64,000 nucleotides of DNA from a bacterium (GTDB lineage Bacteria; Chloroflexota; Anaerolineae; Caldilineales; Caldilineaceae), in the NCBI GenBank assembly GCA_016124945.1, contig WGMT01000009.1, forward strand, positions 1 through 64,000, in the 5' to 3' direction. Both the position numbers and the translations under genes were made by a program. Of this stretch, positions 1 through 7,697 are shown piece after piece; position 1 is the first letter of the stretch; every line of letters starts with the position of its first letter. The notes beneath the pieces are model-generated. The model did no database searches. It was not told where the DNA came from and saw only the letters and a list, made by a program, of their open reading frames with translations.

Positions 1-212
1 ATCCATCCTGAAATCCGTGTCCAACCCTTCCCGTCTTATCCATCCTATCCATCCTGAAATCCGTGTCCAACCCTTCCCGTCTTATCCATCCTATCCATCC
101 TGAAATCCGTGTCCAACCCTTCCCGTCTTATCCATCCTATCCATCCTGAAATCCGTGTCCAACCCTTCCCGTCTTATCCATCCCATCCATCCTGAAATCC
201 GTGTCCAACCCT
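1..212. repeat. 46-bp tandem repeat, about 4.6 copies
   Basis: Copies start at 1, 47, 93, 139 and 185. The unit contains ATCCATCCTGAAATCCGTGT followed by CCAACCCTTCCCGTCTT. Copies 1-4 are identical except for one T-to-C change at the end of copy 4; the fifth is truncated 4 bp before the stop codon of the dehydratase gene. There is no spacer between copies, so this is not CRISPR. The array may continue left of the window. Confidence 0.95.
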
Positions 213-215
213 CTG

Positions 216-1940
216 CTAAAACTTCGGCTGCTCCACCGCGTGAACAGGATCGTTCCCGCGTAGAAAATCAAAGTCGCACCCATCCGGCGCTTGCATCACA
301 TGATCCAGGAACAGCTTCGTGTAGCCTCGGTTATACTTGCGTTGGGGCGGCGTCCAGCGGGACCGCCGTTGGGCAAGTTCCGCCTCGTCCACGTGCAGGT
401 GAATGCGCCGGTTTGCCACATCTAGCTCGATCTCGTCGCCGTCTTCAACCAGCGCCAGCGGACCACCAACAGCGCTCTCCGGCGCAACATGGAGCACAAT
501 TGTGCCAAAGGCCGTGCCGCTCATGCGGGCGTCGGAGATGCGCACCATGTCGCGCACACCCTGGCGCAGCAGCTTGCCCGGAATCGGGAAGTTGCCCACC
601 TCGGGCATGCCCGGCCCACCCACAGGACCCACATGCTTCAACACCAACACATCCTCCTCGGCCACGTCGAGATCAGGATCGTTGATGCGCGCCTGAAGAT
701 CGTCCATGTCCGCGAAGACGACGGCGCGACCGCGGTGTTGCAGCAATTTGGGCGACGCTGCGGCGTGTTTGATCACCGCGCCGTCGGGCGCAAGGTTGCC
801 GCGCAGGATCGTCAACCCGCCTTCGGGCTGAATCGGGTTGTGGAAGGAGCGGATCACGTCTGGGTTTTCGATGCGGGCGTTGGCTAGATTCTCGGCCAGC
901 GTCTTCCCCGTCACCGTGAGGACGTCGCCGTGGAGCAGCGGCAGCAATTCCTTGAGGACAGCCGGAATCCCCCCGGCGTAGTAGAGATCCTCCATCTGGT
1001 AACTGCCACTTGGGCGCATGTTGGCCAGCAACGGTGTGCGTCTGCTGATTTCGTCGAATAGATCCAGCGGCAACTCGATGTCCATGCGCCCGGCGATGGC
1101 AGGTAGATGGACCACGGCATTCGTGCTCCCACCTAGCGCACAGAGCAGGGTGATGGCATTCTCGAAAGCTTCACGCGTCATAATTTGTGATGGGCGTGTA
1201 CCCTCTTTTGCCAGTTCCACAATGCGCCGACCGGCATGTTCGGCCAGCCGAGTGCGCCGCGAATCCACGGCGGGGATGGCGCCGTTGCCTGGCAGCGCCA
1301 TGCCCAACGCTTCGAGGATCGAATTCATCGTCGACGCCGTGCCCATCACCATACAGTGACCAGCGCTGCGCACAATGCCGTCTTCGATCTCGCGATAGGT
1401 GCCTTCGTCCAACGTGCCGGCGTTGAACTCGGCGGTAAGGCGACGGCAATCGGTACACGCGCCCAGGATCTGTCCTTTGTAGTGGCCGTTGAGCATGGGG
1501 CCGCCGCTGACCACAATGGCGGGCAGGTCGGCGCTGGCTGCGCCCATCAACGCCGCCGGCGTCGTCTTGTCGCAGTTGACAAGCAGGATGACGCCGTCCA
1601 TCGGTTGGGCGCGGATCATCTCTTCGGTGTCCATGGCCGCCAGATTGCGCCACAACATCGATGTGGGCGTGAGGAAGATCTCACCCAGCGAGATCGTGGG
1701 GAATTCCAATGGAAAACCACCTGCCTGCCACACACCCCGCTTCACCGCTTCGGCCAACTCTTTTAAGTGGACATTGCAGTTGTTCAGTTCGCTGTAGGTG
1801 TTGCAAATGCCGATGACGGGGCGCGCCATGTCGGCATCGTCGAAGCCCATGGATTTGAGGAAGGCGCGATGGGTGAAGCCTGCCACGCCTGTTTCGCCGA
1901 AGAAGGTGCCACTGCGGCTCACGTCGAGAGGATCGGTCAT
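216..1940 (-). CDS. IlvD/Edd-family dehydratase, probably a sugar-acid (pentonate-type) dehydratase
   Basis: A 574-residue member of the IlvD/Edd family, which uses an Fe-S cluster and Mg2+ to remove water from dihydroxy acids. Family landmarks seen are the N-terminal RSGTFFGETGVAGFTHR, ICNTYSELNNCNVHL, the cluster-cysteine segment LVNCDKTTPA, a second cysteine segment SAGHCMVMGTASTMN, and GGSTNAVVHLPAIAGR. The HR-containing N-terminus and the MGTASTM variant of the cysteine loop resemble L-arabinonate/D-xylonate dehydratases more than valine-pathway IlvD; this subfamily choice comes from memory of the family and is inference. The product would be a 2-keto-3-deoxy sugar acid. No sugar-catabolic neighbours are visible. 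The upstream start region has only a weak ribosome binding site. Confidence 0.85.
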   Translation of the reverse strand: MTDPLDVSRSGTFFGETGVAGFTHRAFLKSMGFDDADMARPVIGICNTYSELNNCNVHLKELAEAVKRGVWQAGGFPLEFPTISLGEIFLTPTSMLWRNLAAMDTEEMIRAQPMDGVILLVNCDKTTPAALMGAASADLPAIVVSGGPMLNGHYKGQILGACTDCRRLTAEFNAGTLDEGTYREIEDGIVRSAGHCMVMGTASTMNSILEALGMALPGNGAIPAVDSRRTRLAEHAGRRIVELAKEGTRPSQIMTREAFENAITLLCALGGSTNAVVHLPAIAGRMDIELPLDLFDEISRRTPLLANMRPSGSYQMEDLYYAGGIPAVLKELLPLLHGDVLTVTGKTLAENLANARIENPDVIRSFHNPIQPEGGLTILRGNLAPDGAVIKHAAASPKLLQHRGRAVVFADMDDLQARINDPDLDVAEEDVLVLKHVGPVGGPGMPEVGNFPIPGKLLRQGVRDMVRISDARMSGTAFGTIVLHVAPESAVGGPLALVEDGDEIELDVANRRIHLHVDEAELAQRRSRWTPPQRKYNRGYTKLFLDHVMQAPDGCDFDFLRGNDPVHAVEQPKF

Positions 1941-1962
1941 GTTCGGTTTCGCTTTCTTTTGT

Positions 1963-2003
1963 TGGGAACTGGTGATTAGGGACTGGTGATTAGAGATTGG
2001 GGA
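1963..2003. repeat. Short tandem word in intergenic gap (TGGTGATTAGGGAC type)
   Basis: The gap between the dehydratase and the ATL gene holds GGAACTGGTGATTAGGGACT and then TGGTGATTAGAGATTGGGGA, a tandem word closely related to those after 12,640, 18,190 and 48,200. Here there is no inverted copy, so no hairpin forms. Confidence 0.75.
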
Positions 2004-2013
2004 CAGAAAGGCG

Positions 2014-2394
2014 CTACTCGGCGCGATGATCGGCGCGCTTTTGCGCGGGGACGCCGCTTGGCAGATCCGCTGCGGCGATGAAGATGTCCTCGAAGGCGTG
2101 GATCTGGTAGGCGCTCTCGAATGGGATGCCCTCCGCCTTTAGCCGAGCCACCTGCGCTTTTGCGCGGGCGCGGTTGCTGGTGGACACAGCGCCGCCGTCA
2201 GTCACCACTCGATGCCAGGGAACAAGTTCGCGCTCAGCCTCGTCCAGCGTCGCCAGAATGTAGGCAACGTGACGAGGCATGACGTCAATGTGCTCGCCCA
2301 AAGCAGCGTAGGTGGAAACCAGCCCCGCCGGGATGCTCGTCGTCATGGCGAGTACGTCTCTTTTGATGCGGATGAAGGCGTCTGATTTTGGCAT
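2014..2394 (-). CDS. Alkyltransferase-like (ATL) DNA-repair protein
   Basis: About 126 residues, similar to the C-terminal DNA-binding domain of O6-alkylguanine-DNA alkyltransferase. The alkyl-acceptor motif is PWHRVV, with Trp replacing the catalytic Cys of PCHRVV. That is the diagnostic feature of ATL proteins, which bind O6-alkylguanine lesions without repairing them and hand them to nucleotide excision repair. The segment IPAGLVSTYAALGE matches the helix-turn-helix entry region of the family. I chose the ATG at 2394 because the family N-terminus begins near it; the frame stays open to an upstream ATG at 2451. No strong ribosome binding site is visible for either. Confidence 0.88.
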   Translation of the reverse strand: MPKSDAFIRIKRDVLAMTTSIPAGLVSTYAALGEHIDVMPRHVAYILATLDEAERELVPWHRVVTDGGAVSTSNRARAKAQVARLKAEGIPFESAYQIHAFEDIFIAAADLPSGVPAQKRADHRAE

Positions 2395-2594
2395 AAGTTT
2401 ATTCAACCGCAAAGCGATAGACATTGCAACGGTAAACAAGGATACAGACAAATATAGACCGCTATTGAGGGATTTCCTACTGATCTATTTTGCGCTATCA
2501 CCAAGAATGGCTGCAACACCACACCGTTCACAGAACGTGTGGCGTTCCATCCTGTGACGTTCCACTGGGTGGCATTCCCAGGTGAGAGGCAATT

Positions 2595-3671
2595 ATGTTG
2601 TCGGATATCTACCAACTTAAACCGCTGCAAAGGACCTACCTCACCGTGACCATGAGCCGTGTCTCACGGTCGTTCGCGTTGGTTGTGCCCTGGCTCGAAG
2701 ATCCGCTGCAAGACCATGTGGCGGCGGCCTATCTCCTTTGTCGTGCTCTGGACAACATCGAAGACTGCACGCAACCGCTGGCCTGGCAAAAGGCGCGCTT
2801 TGCCGAGTTTTCGCATTTGCTAATCGAGCCCGAAGACGCCATGGCGGTCGTGGCCGGCTGGGAAGAGGAAGCATGGCCGGGCCTCACCGCCGAAGAGCAG
2901 TCGTTGATGACGTTGGAAGGCGGCTTGCCCCTCTGGTTGATCTACGCCGGCTTCCCAGAGCGAACCCGCTCGATTATCAGCAGTTGGATTCTGCTTATGG
3001 CTCGCGGCATGGAACAGGTGCTCGATCCAACGCAGCACTCGCCGGTGGTTCTCCACGACAATGTGCGGCTGTTGACAACCGCACAGGCCTACAACGAATA
3101 CTGTTACTCCGTGGCGGGGACGGTGGGCGGCTTGGGGACAGAGTTGGTGATCGACCACTACGGCCTGCCGGAGACATTGCGAGACCGTCTGCTGGCTGGG
3201 AGCGAGGCGTGTGGGCGTGCATTGCAGAAGACCAACATCCTCAAGGATTTTGTGAAAGATCTGGAACGCCAGATCTGTTACCTGCCTCACGAGTGGCTGC
3301 GTGAGATCAACCACAGCCCGCTTGAACTGGCCGGCGCCCCTGTGGGCTGGATTCAGGGGCTGCTTGGCGATATTCTAGGCGAACTGCGCAACGCGACCTC
3401 GTATGTGCTCGATGTACCACGCCATGCCGGTGGTTATCGCATTTCGTGCTTGATGTGCCTGCTGCCCGCCTACGAAACGATTTTTCATGCGGCACAGCGT
3501 CAGGCCGATCTGTTTACCTCAGGCCATCAAATCAAGATCGCCCGCACTACCATGCTTCAGTGTATCCACGACGCTGTGTCAATGGCAACCGACGACACCG
3601 CCATCCGCCGCGCCAGTGAAACCCTGGAGCAGGAGACGCTGACCACGCTTGGCGTGGGTGTGGCTATTTAG
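2595..3671 (+). CDS. Squalene synthase-like enzyme (squalene/phytoene synthase family)
   Basis: A 358-residue trans-isoprenyl diphosphate synthase fold protein. Motifs in order: VSRSFALVVPWL near residue 23; the first Asp-rich motif in YLLCRALDNIEDC (about 46-58); ISSWILLMARGMEQVLD; EYCYSVAGTVGGLGTEL; and the second diphosphate-binding motif LQKTNILKDFVKDLE. The sequences around RALDxxED and LQKTNIxxD are closer to eukaryotic squalene synthase than to bacterial HpnC/HpnD or CrtB. The likely reaction is two farnesyl diphosphates to squalene, feeding sterol, hopanoid or C30 lipid synthesis. There is no C-terminal membrane anchor, so it is probably soluble or peripheral. The gene stands alone, convergent with the oxidase ending 5 bp downstream. 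Phytoene or dehydrosqualene synthesis cannot be excluded. Confidence 0.85.
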   Translation: MLSDIYQLKPLQRTYLTVTMSRVSRSFALVVPWLEDPLQDHVAAAYLLCRALDNIEDCTQPLAWQKARFAEFSHLLIEPEDAMAVVAGWEEEAWPGLTAEEQSLMTLEGGLPLWLIYAGFPERTRSIISSWILLMARGMEQVLDPTQHSPVVLHDNVRLLTTAQAYNEYCYSVAGTVGGLGTELVIDHYGLPETLRDRLLAGSEACGRALQKTNILKDFVKDLERQICYLPHEWLREINHSPLELAGAPVGWIQGLLGDILGELRNATSYVLDVPRHAGGYRISCLMCLLPAYETIFHAAQRQADLFTSGHQIKIARTTMLQCIHDAVSMATDDTAIRRASETLEQETLTTLGVGVAI

Positions 3672-3676
3672 CGTCA

Positions 3677-5059
3677 TCACCAAAACGGGCTTGTCTTTTG
3701 CGGGTTGTGTAGAAACTCAGCCGGGTCCATCGCAAACCCCTCTCTACCCCGGCGCATTGACGCGTCTGCAGATCGCCGTCTCATCGCCTCACCGCCTCTT
3801 CGTCCTGTAAAGCGCTGCCGAAAACGCACTTCCCCATCGAGTGGACGGAAGATCTCTTCTACGCGCCGATCGCGCAGGTGATCATGGCTGCGATCAATGT
3901 ACGGACGTAGGCTGCCGTCGCCGTGAAAACGATCATGGCGGAAGAGTTCGATGTCATGGCGCGTGCGGCCGTTGATGGCCAGATCGCCCATGATTTCCCC
4001 CACCACACTGGCAAACTTGTAGCCATGACCCGTAAAGCCCGCTGCAAACGAAACCTGTGGGTAGCCCGGGTAGAGATCAATAATGAAATGCCCGTCCGGC
4101 GAATTGGTGAACATGCAAGACTGGAGCGACATCGTCGGCCCGGCGGCGTCGGGGAAGTAGCGATCGGTGAATTCGCGCAGCATCCACTCGTCGGCATCAT
4201 GCGACTCGTGATCGAGACGTTCGGCGTCATCGCGCTCCAGGAAGTGGTGGTACTTTCCGATCTTGAAACCGGGCACGCCGTGCACAGGGAATCCGTAGTA
4301 GCGTCCTTCGTCGACTAATAAGTTGAAAACAGGGAAATTGTCGGGGCGGAAGAATTCAGGCTTGCGTGGCTGGAACCAGGCCAACACCTGACGCTCCGGC
4401 ACGGCCAATCCCCGTAGCAGCGGCACCATCTGGTTGTTCCACGCGCCGGCGGTAATCACCAGCCGATCCGCCGTGTAACTGTCCCGCGTCGTAAAGACGC
4501 GCACGCCGTCACCCTCCGGCGCCCAGCGTAGCACTTCCTCGCGGGCGTGGATCTCCGCGCCCAGTGCGTGCGCCGCCTCCACATAGGCCACCGTGCAGCG
4601 TTCCGGCGTCAAAAAGCCGCCCCTCGGTTGCAACAGCGCCATGTGGTCAAACGGTAGCCGGTAGCCGGGGAAGCGTTGCATCAGCTCTTTGCCTGTCAAC
4701 ACCTCGTGGGGCAGTTCATACTCCACACATGATTGAAACGATCCTTTGAAGACCCAACTGTCTGCCGGGCCGGCGTCGATGGAGCCGGTGATGTGGAGCA
4801 GATGCTCGCCCGACACCGCTTCTAGCTCTTCCCAAAGTTGGTAGGCGCGGTGCAACAACATGACGTAGGACGGGTGCTCGTAGTAGGCCAGCCGAATAAT
4901 GCGCGTATACCCGTGCGACGACCCCATGTCGTGGGGAATGTCGTACTTTTCCAGCCCCAGCACCCGTTTGTTGCGTTTGGCCAGGTTGTAGACGGCGGCG
5001 CTGCCCATACCGCCCACACCGACCACGATGACATCGTAATGGCGCGAAGTTGCGTTCAT
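3677..5059 (-). CDS. Monomeric sarcosine oxidase / N-methyl-amino-acid oxidase family flavoenzyme
   Basis: FAD-dependent amine oxidase of the MSOX/SolA family, oxidising a secondary N-methyl amine to the demethylated amine, formaldehyde and H2O2. The N-terminal dinucleotide fold is VIVVGVGGMGSAAVYNLAKR; GSSHGYTRIIRLAYYEHPSYV is the classic MSOX segment with the basic residues near the flavin; SCMFTNSPDGHFIID contains the Cys expected to carry covalent FAD; GFTGHGYKFA is the C-terminal flavin motif. The ATG at 5059 is preceded by AAGGAAACACC, so I prefer it to the upstream in-frame codon at 5122. The protein is about 460 residues against about 390 for the family, because of an Arg-rich C-terminal tail of roughly 70 residues. 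It lies downstream of gcvT-like and mttB-like genes on the same strand, fitting methylated amino-acid catabolism. Confidence 0.88.
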   Translation of the reverse strand: MNATSRHYDVIVVGVGGMGSAAVYNLAKRNKRVLGLEKYDIPHDMGSSHGYTRIIRLAYYEHPSYVMLLHRAYQLWEELEAVSGEHLLHITGSIDAGPADSWVFKGSFQSCVEYELPHEVLTGKELMQRFPGYRLPFDHMALLQPRGGFLTPERCTVAYVEAAHALGAEIHAREEVLRWAPEGDGVRVFTTRDSYTADRLVITAGAWNNQMVPLLRGLAVPERQVLAWFQPRKPEFFRPDNFPVFNLLVDEGRYYGFPVHGVPGFKIGKYHHFLERDDAERLDHESHDADEWMLREFTDRYFPDAAGPTMSLQSCMFTNSPDGHFIIDLYPGYPQVSFAAGFTGHGYKFASVVGEIMGDLAINGRTRHDIELFRHDRFHGDGSLRPYIDRSHDHLRDRRVEEIFRPLDGEVRFRQRFTGRRGGEAMRRRSADASMRRGREGFAMDPAEFLHNPQKTSPFW

Positions 5060-5137
5060 GGTGTTTCCTTGTAGGGGGCTTTGTTGGTGAAGCACGGGAT
5101 GGCGAGATGATGGGTAACTCATTATCCCGTCATCTCA

Positions 5138-6337
5138 TCATCTTTTTCCTCTCATGCGCAGGCCCTGAGGATCAAAGAACGGCGTCTGTGTCACCGTCGC
5201 CAACACAGGACGCCCACCTGTATCGATTACTAGTTTTGCGCCGGGCCAGCTGAAAGAGACATCGACCAGAGCCAGGGCCAGCATCTTGCCCACGCTGTGT
5301 CCTCGCGCGCTGGAGGTGACGCGCCCGATCTGTCGGCTGCCGGCGGCGAAGGCGTCCTCTTGTTGGCCGGCCTCAGCGCCGGTGACCTGTTTGGCGCGGA
5401 AATTCTTGAGATCGGCCACGTTGTAGACGGCATCGCCGTTGGCAGCAGGCTTGTCGGCGTCGAGGATCAGCCCCACCCAACGTTGGTCGAGTCCTCGTTC
5501 TTGTTGTTCGAGCAGTGCATCGCGCCCCACAAAATTGCGCTTGTCGAAGCGGATCCAGCGGTCCAATCCCAGGTGGAAGGGTGTCACTTCACGCGAAATG
5601 TCGGGGCCGTAGAGTGGAAATGCCTTTTCGATGCGCAGGCTCTGCATGGCGCGCACGCCGTAGGGGAGCAGCCCAAACTCGCTGCCAAAGCGCTGAACCG
5701 TCTCCCAGATCCACGCCGCCTCTTCGGCGGGGACGTAGAGTTCGTAGCCCAATTCGCCGGTGTAGCCGGAGCGTGAAACGAGGAAAGTGGACTCGTCGAG
5801 CCGTCCGCGCTGGAAACGGAAGAACTTGAGGTTGTCGAAATCTACGTCCGCAACGGCGATGCGCAGCAATTCCTGGCTGCGTGGACCCTGCACCGAGATC
5901 AGTGCAATCGCCCCGCTCACATCGTTGACGTAGGCGCTTGCGCCCACGGCATGTTCGGCGATCCAGTGGAAACTGTCCTTGCGCGGGCCCGACGAGGTGA
6001 CGATCATGAAATGTTCCTCGCCGAATTTGTAGACAGTGACATCGTCCACAATGCCGCCGTCTTCGTCCACCATTGTCGTGTAGCGTACCTGCCCGGGGAA
6101 GAGATCACGGATCTCATTCACCACCAGGTGGTTGATCAACCGCTCCGCGCCAGGACCTTTCACGTCCACTTCGCCCATTGTGGACAGATCCTGCATACCC
6201 ACGTTGGCGCGTGTGTTGTTGTGTTCGTCCACTGCGGAGGTGTACGACTGGGGGAACCAGTAGTCACCGCCACCTTTGATCATCTGCGCGCCCAGGCGCA
6301 CATGGGTGTCGTAGAGAGGCGTTCTTCGGTCGGGCAT
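5138..6337 (-). CDS. GcvT-family aminomethyltransferase (tetrahydrofolate-dependent)
   Basis: A 400-residue GcvT-type protein. RRTPLYDTHVRLGAQMIKGG begins the fold; VGMQDLSTMGEVDVKGPGAE and TTMVDEDGGIVDDVTVYKF are family blocks, the latter containing the Asp expected to act at the folate site. SRSGYTGELGYELYVPAE and ALALVDVSFSWPG mark the C-terminal half. These proteins move a one-carbon unit from an amine to tetrahydrofolate. The sequence looks more like dimethylglycine/dimethylsulfoniopropionate demethylase relatives than the housekeeping glycine-cleavage T protein, and no gcvH or gcvP is nearby. Inferred role: capture of the one-carbon unit of a methylated substrate. The start at 6337 is favoured by GGACAG upstream and by the family N-terminus; the frame is open to 6481. 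Confidence 0.87.
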   Translation of the reverse strand: MPDRRTPLYDTHVRLGAQMIKGGGDYWFPQSYTSAVDEHNNTRANVGMQDLSTMGEVDVKGPGAERLINHLVVNEIRDLFPGQVRYTTMVDEDGGIVDDVTVYKFGEEHFMIVTSSGPRKDSFHWIAEHAVGASAYVNDVSGAIALISVQGPRSQELLRIAVADVDFDNLKFFRFQRGRLDESTFLVSRSGYTGELGYELYVPAEEAAWIWETVQRFGSEFGLLPYGVRAMQSLRIEKAFPLYGPDISREVTPFHLGLDRWIRFDKRNFVGRDALLEQQERGLDQRWVGLILDADKPAANGDAVYNVADLKNFRAKQVTGAEAGQQEDAFAAGSRQIGRVTSSARGHSVGKMLALALVDVSFSWPGAKLVIDTGGRPVLATVTQTPFFDPQGLRMRGKR

Positions 6338-6487
6338 GGAATTCTGTCCGGTTTGGTGTGAGATAGGCGGAGGACGGAAAACATTCGACGAACGTTGAGC
6401 CGAACGCGGCCCACAGATTTTCGCTGATCCGATTGTATCGAGGACGTTGCTGTACAAATGTACGGAAGTCAATGCACACAAGAGGCG
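6338..6487. other. Gap upstream of gcvT-like gene
   Basis: I see no gene, RNA or clear promoter in this 150-bp stretch between the DUF4926 gene and the gcvT-like gene. Confidence 0.5.
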
Positions 6488-6715
6488 TCAGGCAGCGCGT
6501 TCGCGTACATGCAGTACATCTCTGTGACTAACTGGACGTACTTGTTCGGCTTCAACAGTCACAACATCGATTGTGCTGCCATCCAACGCAAGGAATTCGA
6601 CTTCATAGGCAACCGCGCCGCTGTAGATATGGACGACAACACCAACGTCGCTGGCTTTAAGGCGGTGCTCGGGCAAGTCTACATTCAGAACTGCTCTTTC
6701 GTGTTCTTCTATCAT
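6488..6715 (-). CDS. DUF4926 family small protein
   Basis: 75 residues. LKASDVGVVVHIY followed by AYEVEFLALDGSTIDVVTV and QVRPV is the pattern I recall for Pfam DUF4926, a small beta-rich family often found beside DUF6883 proteins. The gene follows the DUF6883-like gene by 17 bp on the same strand. The two-gene arrangement looks like a toxin-antitoxin or effector-immunity pair, but that is inference and the biochemical role is unknown. The pair sits inside an otherwise catabolic gene run. Confidence 0.8.
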   Translation of the reverse strand: MIEEHERAVLNVDLPEHRLKASDVGVVVHIYSGAVAYEVEFLALDGSTIDVVTVEAEQVRPVSHRDVLHVRERAA

Positions 6716-6732
6716 AATCGCTCTCCTACCGG

Positions 6733-7050
6733 TTAGGCCGTTACCAGCCGCGCTGATGTCTGTCCATATTCTATGATCCAGACCACTCGAACGACTGGAT
6801 TGCGTTCGTCCGGCGTTGAAATCGCTCCCTCAATGACGTATTTGACACCATGTGCCGTCGAAATTGTCTTCACGACGTCGTGATCTGCTGCATGCCGTCT
6901 AAGTGCTATTTCCAGTTGTCGCCATGCCCCACTTGTAAAACCAAAGTGGCTGAAAAAGGTTGCTTTCCCACCCGACTTCTCCTCAGAGAGCAGATAGCCG
7001 GTAACTTTTTCCCTGGGTATCTGAGCGTTTTCTAGGTGCGGAAGTTTCAC
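6733..7050 (-). CDS. DUF6883-like small protein, probable partner of DUF4926
   Basis: About 105 residues from a GTG start at 7050, preceded by GAGGTGGC. The open frame extends further upstream but only into the GNAT gene. Conserved-looking segments are KLPHLENAQIPREKVTGYLL, GGKATFFSHFGF, LEIALRRHAADHDV, GVKYVIEGAI and a C-terminal VWIIEYGQTSARLVTA. This matches my recollection of DUF6883. The family is of unknown function. Its frequent neighbour DUF4926 lies 17 bp downstream, so the two probably work together. Confidence 0.72.
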   Translation of the reverse strand: MKLPHLENAQIPREKVTGYLLSEEKSGGKATFFSHFGFTSGAWRQLEIALRRHAADHDVVKTISTAHGVKYVIEGAISTPDERNPVVRVVWIIEYGQTSARLVTA

Positions 7051-7114
7051 ACGCCACCTCAAAATAGTGGTTCTGGTAGCAATGTTTTGCCAGCAAATTA
7101 TAGTACGCCGATCC

Positions 7115-7696
7115 TCAATCGGTAAAGCCACTTGGATATAGCGCCGCCCACTCCTCGCGGAGGACGCCGTACCCCAGGCTGTCATAGTAGACACCGTCGA
7201 CAATGCGCGCCTTGCGGAAGCGCGCTTCTTCGCGAAAGCCGAGTTTCTGCGCCAGATGGATCATGCCGTGGTTGCCCGACCACGTCATCAACCCGATGCG
7301 CACGATCTGCGGCATCGCCTCGAAGACGTAGTCGCACCAGAGGCCGAGCGCTTCGGTGCCCAGTCCTTGCCCCCAGGTGGCCGGATCGTAAAGGACAATG
7401 CCCACGTTCAGCCAATAGGTCTCTTCGCTGTGCCAATACCAACTGACGTTGCCCAGCAGTCGGTCGCTCTGCCTGTCGGCGATGGCGACGCTCCACCGTG
7501 GTGACGGCCAATTCTGTTCCGCGATCGACTGCGCCAGTCGTTCCACGAGCCGGTCGATCTCGTCCTCTGTGGGTTTTTCAAAGTAGGGCGCGTCGAACTC
7601 GTGCCACTTCTGTCCTGGCACCAGCCAGGTGCGCATATGCTCGAGATCGTCTTCTTGCCAGTCGCGCAGGCAGATACGGGGGCCGGTCTGCTTCAT
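7115..7696 (-). CDS. GNAT-family N-acetyltransferase
   Basis: About 193 residues of the RimJ/RimL-like GNAT type. ICLRDWQEDDLEHMRTWL is the N-terminal strand-helix, GNVSWYWHSEETYWLNVGI the central strands, YDPATWGQGLGTEALGLWCD the acetyl-CoA pyrophosphate-binding loop (Q/R-x-x-G-x-G/A), and GLMTWSGNHGMIHLAQKLGF the C-terminal helix. The ATG at 7696 lies one base after the mttB stop, and the mttB 3' end supplies the Shine-Dalgarno GAGAGGA, so translation is probably coupled. The substrate is unknown. Confidence 0.88.
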   Translation of the reverse strand: MKQTGPRICLRDWQEDDLEHMRTWLVPGQKWHEFDAPYFEKPTEDEIDRLVERLAQSIAEQNWPSPRWSVAIADRQSDRLLGNVSWYWHSEETYWLNVGIVLYDPATWGQGLGTEALGLWCDYVFEAMPQIVRIGLMTWSGNHGMIHLAQKLGFREEARFRKARIVDGVYYDSLGYGVLREEWAALYPSGFTD

Positions 7697-7697
7697 T

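Noticed and set aside
1..212. Possible CRISPR array
   Set aside because: The units are contiguous with no variable spacers and no cas genes are nearby; it is a simple tandem repeat.
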